A DNA stretch of 64,000 bases, taken from the NCBI GenBank assembly GCA_012271135.1, contig JAAXGZ010000152.1, positions 18,940-82,939 of the forward strand. Reading direction: 5' to 3'. Positions 10,172-18,960 of this stretch are shown one piece after another (within the stretch, counting starts at the first letter, position 1; each line of letters begins with the position of its first letter). The stretch is from Caldilineales bacterium. Its GTDB lineage: Bacteria > Chloroflexota > Anaerolineae > Caldilineales > Caldilineaceae. The position numbers and the translations under genes were made by a program. Under the pieces are notes generated by a model that did not search any database, was not told where the DNA came from, and saw only the letters and a program-made list of their open reading frames with translations.

Positions 10172-12013
10172 GTGAGCAAGCAGCAAGGCACACAGGAAGA
10201 CAGGCTATACCGGATTCGGCACAGCGCGGCCCACGTCATGGCCCAGGCTGTGCGCGAACTGTATCCGGATGCCCGGCTGGCCATCGGACCACCGATTCAG
10301 GACGGCTTCTATTACGACTTCGACCTGGGCATGGAAAAGGGCCGGCCTCGCACCTTCCTGCCGGAGGATTTGGAGGAGATTGAACGGCGCATACGCCGCA
10401 TTATTGGTGGCCAGCATCCGTTTGTATACCGGGAGGTTAACGCCGACGAGGCCCGTGTCCTGTTTGCCGACGAACCCTACAAGCTGGAACTGATCGAGGG
10501 CTTGGTCGAGGGCACGGTGGACGAGTACGGCGAGGAAACCGAAGGCAGCCAAGTCATCTCGACCTACACCCAGGACACTTTCGAGGATCTGTGCCGCGGC
10601 CCCCACGTGGAGCACACGGGCCAAATTCCGATTGAAGGCGTCAAGCTGATGAGCGTGGCCGGCGCTTATTGGCGCGGCGACGAGCACAGGCCCATGCTGC
10701 AGCGGATCTACGGTACCGCCTGGGCGAACGGCAAGCAGTTGAAGCGGCACCTCAAAATGCTGGAGGAGGCCCGCCAGCGGGATCACCGCAAGCTGGGCCG
10801 CGAGCTGTCGCTGTTTGTCTTCGACGAGGAGGTGGGACCCGGCCTGCCCCTATGGCTGCCCAATGGCGAGGTCATCATCAATGAACTGGAACAACTGGCC
10901 CGCGAGATGGAGACGGCGGCTGGCTACCGCCATGTCCGAACCCCCCACCTGACCAAGGAAAGCCTGTTCCAGCGCAGCGGCCATCTGCCGTATTACGCGG
11001 ATTCCATGTATCCGCCCATGGAGATGGAGGGGGTGCGGTACTACATTAAGCCGATGAACTGCCCCATGCACCACAAGATCTACGGCAGCGAGCCCCGCAG
11101 CTACCGGGATTTGCCGTTGCGTCTGGCCGAATACGGCACCTGCTACCGGTACGAGAAGAGCGGTGAGCTGATGGGGCTCATGCGCGTGCGGTCGATGCAG
11201 ATGAACGATGCCCACATCTACTGTTCGGAGGAACAGTTCGCGGCCGAGTTCATGGGCGTGATCGATCTTTATCTGCACTACTTCCGACTGTTCGGCATCG
11301 AGCAGTACCAGATGCGGCTGAGTACCCACCATCCCAAGGGCCTGGGCAAGAAGTACGTGGACAATGCGCGACTGTGGGCGCGCACCGAGGACCTGGTCCG
11401 GCGCACCATGCAGGAGGGGGAGGTGCCGTACGTCGAGGTGGCGGACGAGGCCGCCTTCTACGGACCCAAAATCGACGTGCAGGTTTGGAGTGCCATCGGC
11501 CGCGAGTTCACGCTGGCGACCAACCAGGTCGACTTTGCCGTCCCGACCCGCTTCGATCTGGTGTTTGTCAACTCGGACGGCGTGGAGGAGACACCGCTTT
11601 GCATTCACCGGGCCCCGCTCAGCACGCACGAGCGCATGATTGGGTTCCTGACCGAGCACTACGGCGGCAACTTCCCCCTGTGGCTGGCCCCCGAGCAGGT
11701 ACGCATCGTTCCCATCACCGACGACCATGTGGTGTCCGCCGAAGCCTTTCAGGCGGCCTGCGAGGCCCGCGGCCTGCGGGCGGGAGTCGATGCCTCGTCC
11801 GCGCGCATGAACGCCAAGATCCGTCAGGCGCAGCTTCTGCGCATTCCGGTGATGGCGGTGATTGGGGACCGGGAGGTTGCTGACGATACCGTGTCCCTGC
11901 GGCTGCGCAGCGGCCAGCGGCGGCAGGGCATGCCCCGTGCTGCCTGCCTGGCGCGCGCCACCGACCTGGTGGCCGAACGCAGTGCGGATCTGACGGAACT
12001 GCTGGCCGCGTGA
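10172..12013 (+). CDS. thrS: threonine--tRNA ligase
   Basis: HSAAHVMAQAV, GPPIQDGFYYDFD, MNCPMHHKIY, RYEKSGELMGLMRVRSM; GTG start 10 nt after AGGAG. Confidence 0.96.
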   Translation: MSKQQGTQEDRLYRIRHSAAHVMAQAVRELYPDARLAIGPPIQDGFYYDFDLGMEKGRPRTFLPEDLEEIERRIRRIIGGQHPFVYREVNADEARVLFADEPYKLELIEGLVEGTVDEYGEETEGSQVISTYTQDTFEDLCRGPHVEHTGQIPIEGVKLMSVAGAYWRGDEHRPMLQRIYGTAWANGKQLKRHLKMLEEARQRDHRKLGRELSLFVFDEEVGPGLPLWLPNGEVIINELEQLAREMETAAGYRHVRTPHLTKESLFQRSGHLPYYADSMYPPMEMEGVRYYIKPMNCPMHHKIYGSEPRSYRDLPLRLAEYGTCYRYEKSGELMGLMRVRSMQMNDAHIYCSEEQFAAEFMGVIDLYLHYFRLFGIEQYQMRLSTHHPKGLGKKYVDNARLWARTEDLVRRTMQEGEVPYVEVADEAAFYGPKIDVQVWSAIGREFTLATNQVDFAVPTRFDLVFVNSDGVEETPLCIHRAPLSTHERMIGFLTEHYGGNFPLWLAPEQVRIVPITDDHVVSAEAFQAACEARGLRAGVDASSARMNAKIRQAQLLRIPVMAVIGDREVADDTVSLRLRSGQRRQGMPRAACLARATDLVAERSADLTELLAA

Positions 12014-12036
12014 CCGGTCCCGGACGGAAACCAAGT

Positions 12037-12066
12037 TTGAAGTTCGGTCGGTCGGAGTGCTAGAGT
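12037..12066 (+). promoter_or_regulatory. candidate promoter for infC-rpmI-rplT (TTGAAG-18-TAGAGT)
   Basis: TTGAAG 12037-12042, TAGAGT 12061-12066, between thrS stop and infC. Confidence 0.35.
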
Positions 12067-12139
12067 ATGCTTTGGAATCCGGGCAACGGAGTCCAAGCAG
12101 TGTTGGCCGGAAGCCATGCCTGACAGGGAGTAGAGAGCC

Positions 12140-12733
12140 ATAAGAAGAGGGAGACGCAACAACAACCGACGTCCGCAGATCGTCCTGCCGGACATCCGCG
12201 TGAACGAGCAGATCACCGCGCCTCAGGTGCGGGTGATTGACGATGCCGGCGAACAGATTGGGGTGATCGCCTTGGAAGAGGCGCGCGCCATGGCAACGGG
12301 GCGCCAGTTGGATCTGGTGGAGGTTGCCCGCAACGCCAATCCTCCAGTCTGCCGCATCATGGACCACGGCAAGTACATGTTCGACCGCCAGAAGCGGGAA
12401 CGTGACAAGCGTAAGGTTCAGTCGCGGGTGGAAGTCAAGGAGATCCGTCTCAGTCCGCGCACCGGCGAGCACGACGTGGCTATTGCGGTGGGCAAGATTG
12501 AACGGTTCATCGCGGACGGCTCGCGGGTCAAGGTGCGGGTGCGCTTCCGCGGGCGCGAGCGCTTCAACCAGGAAGTGGGCCGTCAGATGTTGCGCAAGGT
12601 GGCCCAGGAAGTCGCGGATTTCGCCACGGTCGAGTCCGAACCCTCCTCCGAAGGCAATACGCTGATCATGGTTTTGCTGCCGGCAACCCAGAAGAGCAGC
12701 GCGCCGGCCCGCCAGCGGGTGCCGGCCGCGTAG
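12140..12733 (+). CDS. infC: translation initiation factor IF-3 (probable AUA start; ORF track starts at internal GTG 12200)
   Basis: RVNEQITAPQVRVIDDAGEQIGV... IF-3 family; in-frame stop TAG 12131, AGGGAG 12125-12130, ATA at 12140. Confidence 0.92.
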   Translation: MRRGRRNNNRRPQIVLPDIRVNEQITAPQVRVIDDAGEQIGVIALEEARAMATGRQLDLVEVARNANPPVCRIMDHGKYMFDRQKRERDKRKVQSRVEVKEIRLSPRTGEHDVAIAVGKIERFIADGSRVKVRVRFRGRERFNQEVGRQMLRKVAQEVADFATVESEPSSEGNTLIMVLLPATQKSSAPARQRVPAA

Positions 12734-12744
12734 GGACGAGTGCC

Positions 12745-12954
12745 ATGCCCAAGATGAAGACCCACAAAGCCACCGCCAGCCGCTTCCGGATCACCCGGAA
12801 CGGCAAGGTCATTCGCCGCACCCAAGGCGGAGGCCACCTGCGGCGCAACAAGCATTCCCGCATGCGGCGGATCTACAAGAAGAACGTCGTGGGCAACGTG
12901 AAGAGCATGCGCAAGATGGTTCAGCGCATGGCTCCGGTTGTGGACAACAGCTGA
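12745..12954 (+). CDS. rpmI: 50S ribosomal protein L35
   Basis: MPKMKTHKATASRFRITRNGKVIRR. Confidence 0.97.
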   Translation: MPKMKTHKATASRFRITRNGKVIRRTQGGGHLRRNKHSRMRRIYKKNVVGNVKSMRKMVQRMAPVVDNS

Positions 12955-13009
12955 TCCGCACCGGCCGTCGTCGGTCGCCGGCCGGACCTGCACCAGGAAA
13001 CAGAGACAT

Positions 13010-13366
13010 ATGCCCCGTTCCCGCCCCAAGGTATACGCGCGCAATCGGCACAAGAAGGTGCTCAAGAGCACCAAGGGTCAGTTTGGCGGCCGTTCGCGCC
13101 TGTTTCGCACCGCCAACGAGGCGCGGCTGCATTCGCTGCACTACGCCTATCGCGACCGGCGCACCCGGAAGCGCGATTTCCGTCGCCTGTGGATTACGCG
13201 CATCAATGCCGCGACCCGCATGCACGACATGAACTATGGCCAGTTCATCCACGGCCTGAAGCTGGCCGAGGTTGAAATCGACCGCAAGGTCCTGGCGGAC
13301 ATGGCCGTCCATGACGAAGCCGGGTTCGCCGCCCTGGTTGACGTGGCGAGGGCCCAGTTGGCCTGA
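13010..13366 (+). CDS. rplT: 50S ribosomal protein L20
   Basis: MPRSRPKVYARNRHKKVLKSTKGQFGGRSRLFRTANEA. Confidence 0.97.
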   Translation: MPRSRPKVYARNRHKKVLKSTKGQFGGRSRLFRTANEARLHSLHYAYRDRRTRKRDFRRLWITRINAATRMHDMNYGQFIHGLKLAEVEIDRKVLADMAVHDEAGFAALVDVARAQLA

Positions 13367-13371
13367 CCCCC

Positions 13372-13460
13372 ATGCCCCTCGCAGGGGCATCCCGGCCGGG
13401 AGCTTCCCGGCTCTGGGACCGAATCCGGCCACGGCCCTCCACGCGAGGGCCGTTGTCTTG
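13372..13460 (+). terminator. cluster of hairpins downstream of rplT
   Basis: ATGCCCC-TCGCA-GGGGCAT (13372-13390), CCGGGA...TCCCGG, and ACGGCCCTC-CACGC-GAGGGCCGT (13431-13453) followed by TGTCTTGGGTGTT. Confidence 0.65.
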
Positions 13461-13667
13461 GGTGTTGAAACCCGGCCCATCCGGTCCAACGCCCGAGCCG
13501 GGCACGCAACGGCACGAACTTCGAGCTTGAAACCGATACGCAGCCGGGTGAAGTTTGGTGGTGTGTTGCACGATCGGCTCTGCGGCCTCTTCCATTCGTT
13601 GCCGGTGTGGGTGCTTCCATGTTTGTATCAGGAGTCTGAACGTGCAACCATGAGTCGGAATCGGCTC

Positions 13668-13692
13668 CATGTTTGCGCGCAGCGCAAACATG
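13668..13692. repeat. perfect 25-nt inverted repeat CATGTTTGCGC-GCA-GCGCAAACATG
   Basis: 11-bp arms read directly from sequence. Confidence 0.9.
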
Positions 13693-14225
13693 CGATCGTT
13701 GTTTGCAAATAGAAGGGTGAAATCCAAGCAAGGAATCGTTGGTGTGTTATCGTGACCTGTTGTGCAAACAACAGGCCGATGAAATTCCATGTTGGTGGCG
13801 GATGCGAACAGCCCTTCGTTGTCGAATTCAGAAACCAGCCATCTTCAAGCCGTTGACCGGCTTGGCTCCACGTAACCGGTGGCATCGTTCGTGCCCAGAG
13901 ACGGAGCCCAGTCTTCTTTTGGTCAAATCTGGTTTACTGCTTGTACAGGGGTTTCCATTCCAAGTCGTCGCGGATTGTGGCGTCGGCGATTTGGGGACCC
14001 CAAACTGGTTGGCCATGAGGCGAACAACCGATCCGGTTGGCTGGAAACATGGCATGCGATACCGAAGTGGTCCAGCCTGGAGATGGCCGCATACACCGAC
14101 GGACTCAAGCTGTTGACCGGGGTTTGGCCCAGTCGTCGGCATGGTCGACTGCCAGACATGAACTGCAACCAGGCGCCGCTGGCCGTCGGGAGGTGCCAAT
14201 CCATCGGGGCCGGGAAGGCAACAGG

Positions 14226-15380
14226 GTGAACCATTTGACCTCCTCTTTACGGGCCGGGCGATACGAGGAGCAGCCGGAAGGATTTCGGGCGTTCCTGCCC
14301 ACCGATCTTCCACCGAACCCACCGGTTGTCCTGTCCGAAGATCTGTCAATTCGACTGGAGCAAGCGAGCCACGCACTGGGGCGCTTGGACGGCATCATCC
14401 AAACTCTTCCCAATCCGGATAGGTTCGTAATGATGTACGTGCGGAGGGAAGCAGTTCTCTCATCACAGATCGAGGGTACGCAAAGCTCGCTTCTGGACCT
14501 CCTGGCAGCCGAGGCCCGGGTTTCAATTCCGGACACTCCTCACGACGTGTCCGAGGTGCTGAACTACGTCAGGGCGTTGAACCATGGTCTGAGGGCACTG
14601 GGTGATCAGGAGATCTCGGTCCCGCTCCTGTGCGAACTGCATGGCATTCTGCTGCGTGAGACACGAGGTTCTGAACTGTCTCCGGGAAAATTGCGCAACC
14701 AGCAGGTTTGGATTGGCCCAAGACACACTCCGATTGAACATGCATTGTTCGTTCCGCCGCCGGCCCACGCAGTGGCCCGTTCCATGGGCAGTCTTGTGGA
14801 GTACATCAATTCGCCCAAGGACCTGCCGACACTGGTCTGGATTGGGTTGGTGCATGTTCAGTTCGAGACGATTCATCCATTCCTTGACGGCAACGGTCGC
14901 CTGGGCCGCTTGTTGATTACGTTGTTGCTGCAGCGGGAAGGCAAGCTGCAACATCCCGTCTTGTACTTGTCACACTATTTCAAACGTCGTCGGCCGGAAT
15001 ACTACGCACATTTGCAGGATGTACGCGACACAGGTTCCTGGGAGAGCTGGCTCGTATTTCATCTGGACGGGATCGCGGATGTGGCCGACAAGGCAATCAG
15101 GGACGCACGCGCGATTCTTGAACTTCGGGAAACGGACCGCCTGACCATCGCTCGTGAACTGGCACACCAGTCCGGGATCGGTTACAGACTGCTGGACAAC
15201 CTCTTCGAACGACCAGTTGTCACAGTCCGGAATGTGATGGAGATGTTGGAGGTTTCCTATGACGTGTCTCGCAGGTTGATCCTGAAAATGGCCTCGTTGG
15301 GCATCCTGGATGAACTCGGGGATCGCAAGCGCAACAAGGCTTGGTTGTACCGGGACTACTTCAACCTGATCAGCGTTTGA
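14226..15380 (+). CDS. Fic-family protein (class II, N-terminal inhibitory motif) with C-terminal winged-helix-like region
   Basis: Catalytic HPFLDGNGRLGR; inhibitory-type SSQIEG; Fic_N-like N-terminus. Confidence 0.93.
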   Translation: MNHLTSSLRAGRYEEQPEGFRAFLPTDLPPNPPVVLSEDLSIRLEQASHALGRLDGIIQTLPNPDRFVMMYVRREAVLSSQIEGTQSSLLDLLAAEARVSIPDTPHDVSEVLNYVRALNHGLRALGDQEISVPLLCELHGILLRETRGSELSPGKLRNQQVWIGPRHTPIEHALFVPPPAHAVARSMGSLVEYINSPKDLPTLVWIGLVHVQFETIHPFLDGNGRLGRLLITLLLQREGKLQHPVLYLSHYFKRRRPEYYAHLQDVRDTGSWESWLVFHLDGIADVADKAIRDARAILELRETDRLTIARELAHQSGIGYRLLDNLFERPVVTVRNVMEMLEVSYDVSRRLILKMASLGILDELGDRKRNKAWLYRDYFNLISV

Positions 15381-15653
15381 GTACGGGTGGTTCAGGTACC
15401 GCGGCAAGGAGGTGACATTGGCCGGGACATCCAGTTGCACTGGACCATCGGTTCCGTATGTTTGGTTGTATAGCGGTTATGCCTCTCATCCCAGCATCGC
15501 TCCGGGATGGATCGCCACAGGCTTAGGGGTCCACGGCCTGAAGTTGCTCCCAGGCTTCTGCCATATCCTTTGCCAGCTTCGTATTGGATGCCATGCCAGT
15601 GCGCCCATGATTAATATATGAATATTGTATCATTTTTATATCGACCATTCACC

Positions 15654-15681
15654 CCGTCGGATCGGTTAGCCGATCCGACGG
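15654..15681. repeat. 12-bp stem hairpin next to an AT-rich stretch
   Basis: CCGTCGGATCGG-TTAG-CCGATCCGACGG; preceded by attaatatatgaatattgtatcatttttatatcg. Confidence 0.8.
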
Positions 15682-15809
15682 ATGCCTTGGCTCCGCATTA
15701 CACAGGGATCCGTTCCTCTGTCCCTCTGCCGGAGCCATTGGGACTTTCGCTGAGGGAATGTTTCAGGACATCGCTGTTGCCGGCTGACACGAATTGAGAA
15801 AGGCTTCCG

Positions 15810-18218
15810 ATGGACGGCATATCGATAGGGAATGAACACCTGCGCGTGGATGTCAGGCAGATCGAGGGTCTGCAATGGCTGGCGTTTCGGGTCGGGGATG
15901 AAGGCGGCAACTGGATGGACGTAGCCGTGACCGGCGCGCGGGCTCCGGTGTCCATTTGGCAGGCGGAGCGTCGGGCTGTCAGCGAAAGTCCGGAGATGAT
16001 CTGGGCACCGGCCAGCAGCGGAGATTTCCAACGCGACGTCGGCGGCTGGGACAGCGCAGAGGCGGAAGGGGACGAGCTTGTCCTGACCCGCAGGGCGGCA
16101 TCGATCGATGCCAGTCCTCTAATCGAGACCCGTGTCCGACTGGATGGGGAGTGCGGGGTCCATGTCCGGACCCGGATCCGCATTGCGGCTGCGATCAGGC
16201 TAGCCCGGTGCATGCATCATGTCTGGCTGGCACCGGGAGGCCGACTGGAAAGGTTCTGCGAGCCCCTGGACTTCGCTTGGCTGCCGAACCTGCACCGGAG
16301 CGAGGATCACATTTGTGCCGATCACTTCTTCCGCGCACCAACGGTTGTTGCGGTGGCCCGGGGCTGCCACGCGGCCCTGCTCCCAGACCTTGCCCTCATG
16401 GAAGCGGATGCCCCCGTGCCTTTGGCTCTGGACCTGCGGATCGAAGGTACCGGTCTGGAAGCACCGCGCCTCTCCTTCGGCTTCTGCGCCTCGGAGCCGG
16501 AAGGGCACGTGTACTTCCGCAGTGGCCCGGACCTTGCACCGGTACTGGAGAACCGGGTCCTGACCTGCGGCTTTCGCCTGTGGTTCGGACAGGAGGAGAC
16601 CCCCGGACAGGTCGTCGATCGAATCGTGCGGTGGCAGTGGCAGACGTACGGACACCCCCTGCTTAAGGAGCCGGAACCCCAGGTTCTCCCCTTCCGTCAG
16701 TACGGCACGCGCTATGTCTTCCGACACGAGTTGCCGACGAGTATTCGCAAGGTTGAGCGGCGGGGCTTGGAATGCGTTGGCATCGACAACCCTTACCGCC
16801 GCGGTGCCCAATTCCATGCCTGGGAAAACGATCTGCACGTCGGGTATGGCCTCAGGCACTATGCGGGGAGGCTGGACAACACGATGCTGCAGGAGGCAAG
16901 CCAGGGGATCCTCCACTTGTTCTCTGATACCCCGCGTACCGAAGGCGCCTTCCCCTGCATCTTCAACTTCGACGAAGGTGTCTGGGAGGGATCCCTGTTT
17001 TGGACGGCGCGCAGCGCGGATTGGCGCCGTGGGTTCGACACGGCAGCCATGTCCGTGTCGGCCTGGTGGCTGCTGCAGTGGGTACAGGACTTCCCCGACT
17101 TGGACCGAGAGCCGCTGCTGGAGCTTCTCACCGCCTACTGCGACTTTCTGGTTGGCAACCAGCTTGAGTCGGGTGCCATTCCCACCTACTTCGATGCGGA
17201 CCTTAATCCCCTACCACCACTCAAGGAGAGCGCCACCACGGCCATAGCGGGAGCCGTCCTGGCCTCCGCAGCCAACCTGCTGCTGAATCCGCTCTATACC
17301 CGTGCCGCCATGCGGGCCGGCTACTTCATTGCCGAGCAGGCCATTCCGCATCTTCGGTTCGACGACTTTGAGACCTTCTATTCCTGCAGCCCCAAACCCG
17401 TGGATGCCGTGGACTACTGGTCGGGCCTCCCGCCGCATACCAACCTCTCCATCCAATGGGCCTGCGACATGTACCTGGAGTTGTGGAAGCGCACGCGCGA
17501 GGAACTGTGGCTGGAGCACGGAATGCACCTGCTGAACATCCTCTCCCTGTACCAGCAGGTTTGGAATCCCGTGCACCTGCCCGGCCACCTGTTCGGCGGG
17601 TTCGGCGTGATGAACACGGACGGCGAATGGAACGACGGGCGGCAGGCCCGGTTTGTGTCCACGTACGGTGCCTGGTACTTGGCCACGGGGCGCACCGAGT
17701 ACCTGGAACGGGCGGTGGCCGCCTGCCGCGCCTCGTTTGCCTTGATGGACATCCGGGAGAACCACCTGAACAACATCAACACGGTGGAGATGCCGGACCA
17801 TGGCCTGCATCTGGGCTACGCGCCGGAAAACATCCACCACAGCGGCCGCGACACTGGCTATGGGTGGTCCGGCATGAACTGGAGTGCCGCCGGCGGCCTG
17901 GCGGCCAGCGCCTGGCTGGAACGGCATCTGGGTTCCGTCTTCCTTGATGTCTCGCGCCGCGTCGCCCATGGCATTGACGGGATGCGGGCCCAGGTCCTGT
18001 CGTGGACGGAGGAACGCGTGGAGTTGGAACTAGCGTCCGCCCTGCGCGATCTGACGCATCCGTACAACGGTCCCAGGGACATTGTGCTCCTGGCCGGGGG
18101 CTGGCAGTGGATGGACGAGGATCCCGACGATCTTGAGCTGGTGGTCAATGGCGAGGAACTGGGTGTCATCGAGGCCGAATTGCTGCAGGCCGGGCTGTCC
18201 CTGACCCTGGATGGCTGA
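15810..18218 (+). CDS. large (alpha/alpha)6 / six-hairpin glycosidase-like protein
   Basis: 802 aa, N-terminal beta-rich half, C-terminal aromatic-rich helical half (HAWENDLHVGYGL, WNDGRQARFVSTYGAWYLATG); no signal peptide. Confidence 0.5.
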   Translation: MDGISIGNEHLRVDVRQIEGLQWLAFRVGDEGGNWMDVAVTGARAPVSIWQAERRAVSESPEMIWAPASSGDFQRDVGGWDSAEAEGDELVLTRRAASIDASPLIETRVRLDGECGVHVRTRIRIAAAIRLARCMHHVWLAPGGRLERFCEPLDFAWLPNLHRSEDHICADHFFRAPTVVAVARGCHAALLPDLALMEADAPVPLALDLRIEGTGLEAPRLSFGFCASEPEGHVYFRSGPDLAPVLENRVLTCGFRLWFGQEETPGQVVDRIVRWQWQTYGHPLLKEPEPQVLPFRQYGTRYVFRHELPTSIRKVERRGLECVGIDNPYRRGAQFHAWENDLHVGYGLRHYAGRLDNTMLQEASQGILHLFSDTPRTEGAFPCIFNFDEGVWEGSLFWTARSADWRRGFDTAAMSVSAWWLLQWVQDFPDLDREPLLELLTAYCDFLVGNQLESGAIPTYFDADLNPLPPLKESATTAIAGAVLASAANLLLNPLYTRAAMRAGYFIAEQAIPHLRFDDFETFYSCSPKPVDAVDYWSGLPPHTNLSIQWACDMYLELWKRTREELWLEHGMHLLNILSLYQQVWNPVHLPGHLFGGFGVMNTDGEWNDGRQARFVSTYGAWYLATGRTEYLERAVAACRASFALMDIRENHLNNINTVEMPDHGLHLGYAPENIHHSGRDTGYGWSGMNWSAAGGLAASAWLERHLGSVFLDVSRRVAHGIDGMRAQVLSWTEERVELELASALRDLTHPYNGPRDIVLLAGGWQWMDEDPDDLELVVNGEELGVIEAELLQAGLSLTLDG

Positions 18219-18960
18219 GGTGGATGCCATGGTCGAACCGCTGCGCCTTGATCAGGTGGGATTCGAGGATCAGTCCGCGGTTCGTGTGGCAACGGGACTG
18301 ATCCGAACCGCCGGGTTACGGCTGCCGCTGCACGGACTGCTGCTGGGCGTGGCCGCCGTGCCAGCCTGGTGGGTGATAACCAATTCGGGCCATGTTCCGG
18401 TGGCCTCGCTGCTGGCCTGGTTGCTGACGGTTCCGCTGTGGTCTGCCCTGAGCTACCCCGTCGGGCGGGCCGCCACTGGCCGGGCTACGAATGGCCGCGT
18501 GATCCTGCAGCTCCTGGTGGTCCACTGGCGATCGGCGTTGCTAATCGGCCTGCCTCCGGTGGCGGGGTTTGGCCTGTGGGTGGCGATCGTCAATCTTCAA
18601 AGGACCGAACCGCCGTTGCCGGTTGCCGTGGGGATGGCGGGTCAACTTGGTGTGACCGCGGTGCTGGCGGTCGTGACCGTGCATGCCCTGACGGTTCGGG
18701 TGCTGTTCAACCTGCCGACCGGCCGGTCACTGCGGTACGGACTGGCCTTGGCCCTGCGCTGGCCGTTGGCCACGGTTGGCCTGATTGCCGGCGTCTGGCT
18801 TCTGGTCTTGGCGGCCAGATCCCTAGGAGAGGTGTTCTGGCTGCTATTGCCGGGCTTGACACACCCGTGCGCCGTTGCGGCCACGGTGCTTCTGTGCCGG
18901 CGCGGGCAGCAACTCGAGGTGGAAGCGGAGGCCCACATGTTGCAGGAGGACTTCCAATGA
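18211..18960 (+). CDS. integral membrane protein, YesL/DUF624-like
   Basis: ~5-6 predicted TM segments, coupled to the upstream glycosidase-like gene; family assignment tentative. Confidence 0.5.
   Translation: MAEVDAMVEPLRLDQVGFEDQSAVRVATGLIRTAGLRLPLHGLLLGVAAVPAWWVITNSGHVPVASLLAWLLTVPLWSALSYPVGRAATGRATNGRVILQLLVVHWRSALLIGLPPVAGFGLWVAIVNLQRTEPPLPVAVGMAGQLGVTAVLAVVTVHALTVRVLFNLPTGRSLRYGLALALRWPLATVGLIAGVWLLVLAARSLGEVFWLLLPGLTHPCAVAATVLLCRRGQQLEVEAEAHMLQEDFQ

Noticed and set aside
10850-12472. 540-aa minus-strand ORF antisense to thrS/infC
   Set aside because: Spans two confident genes on the other strand; no recognisable domain
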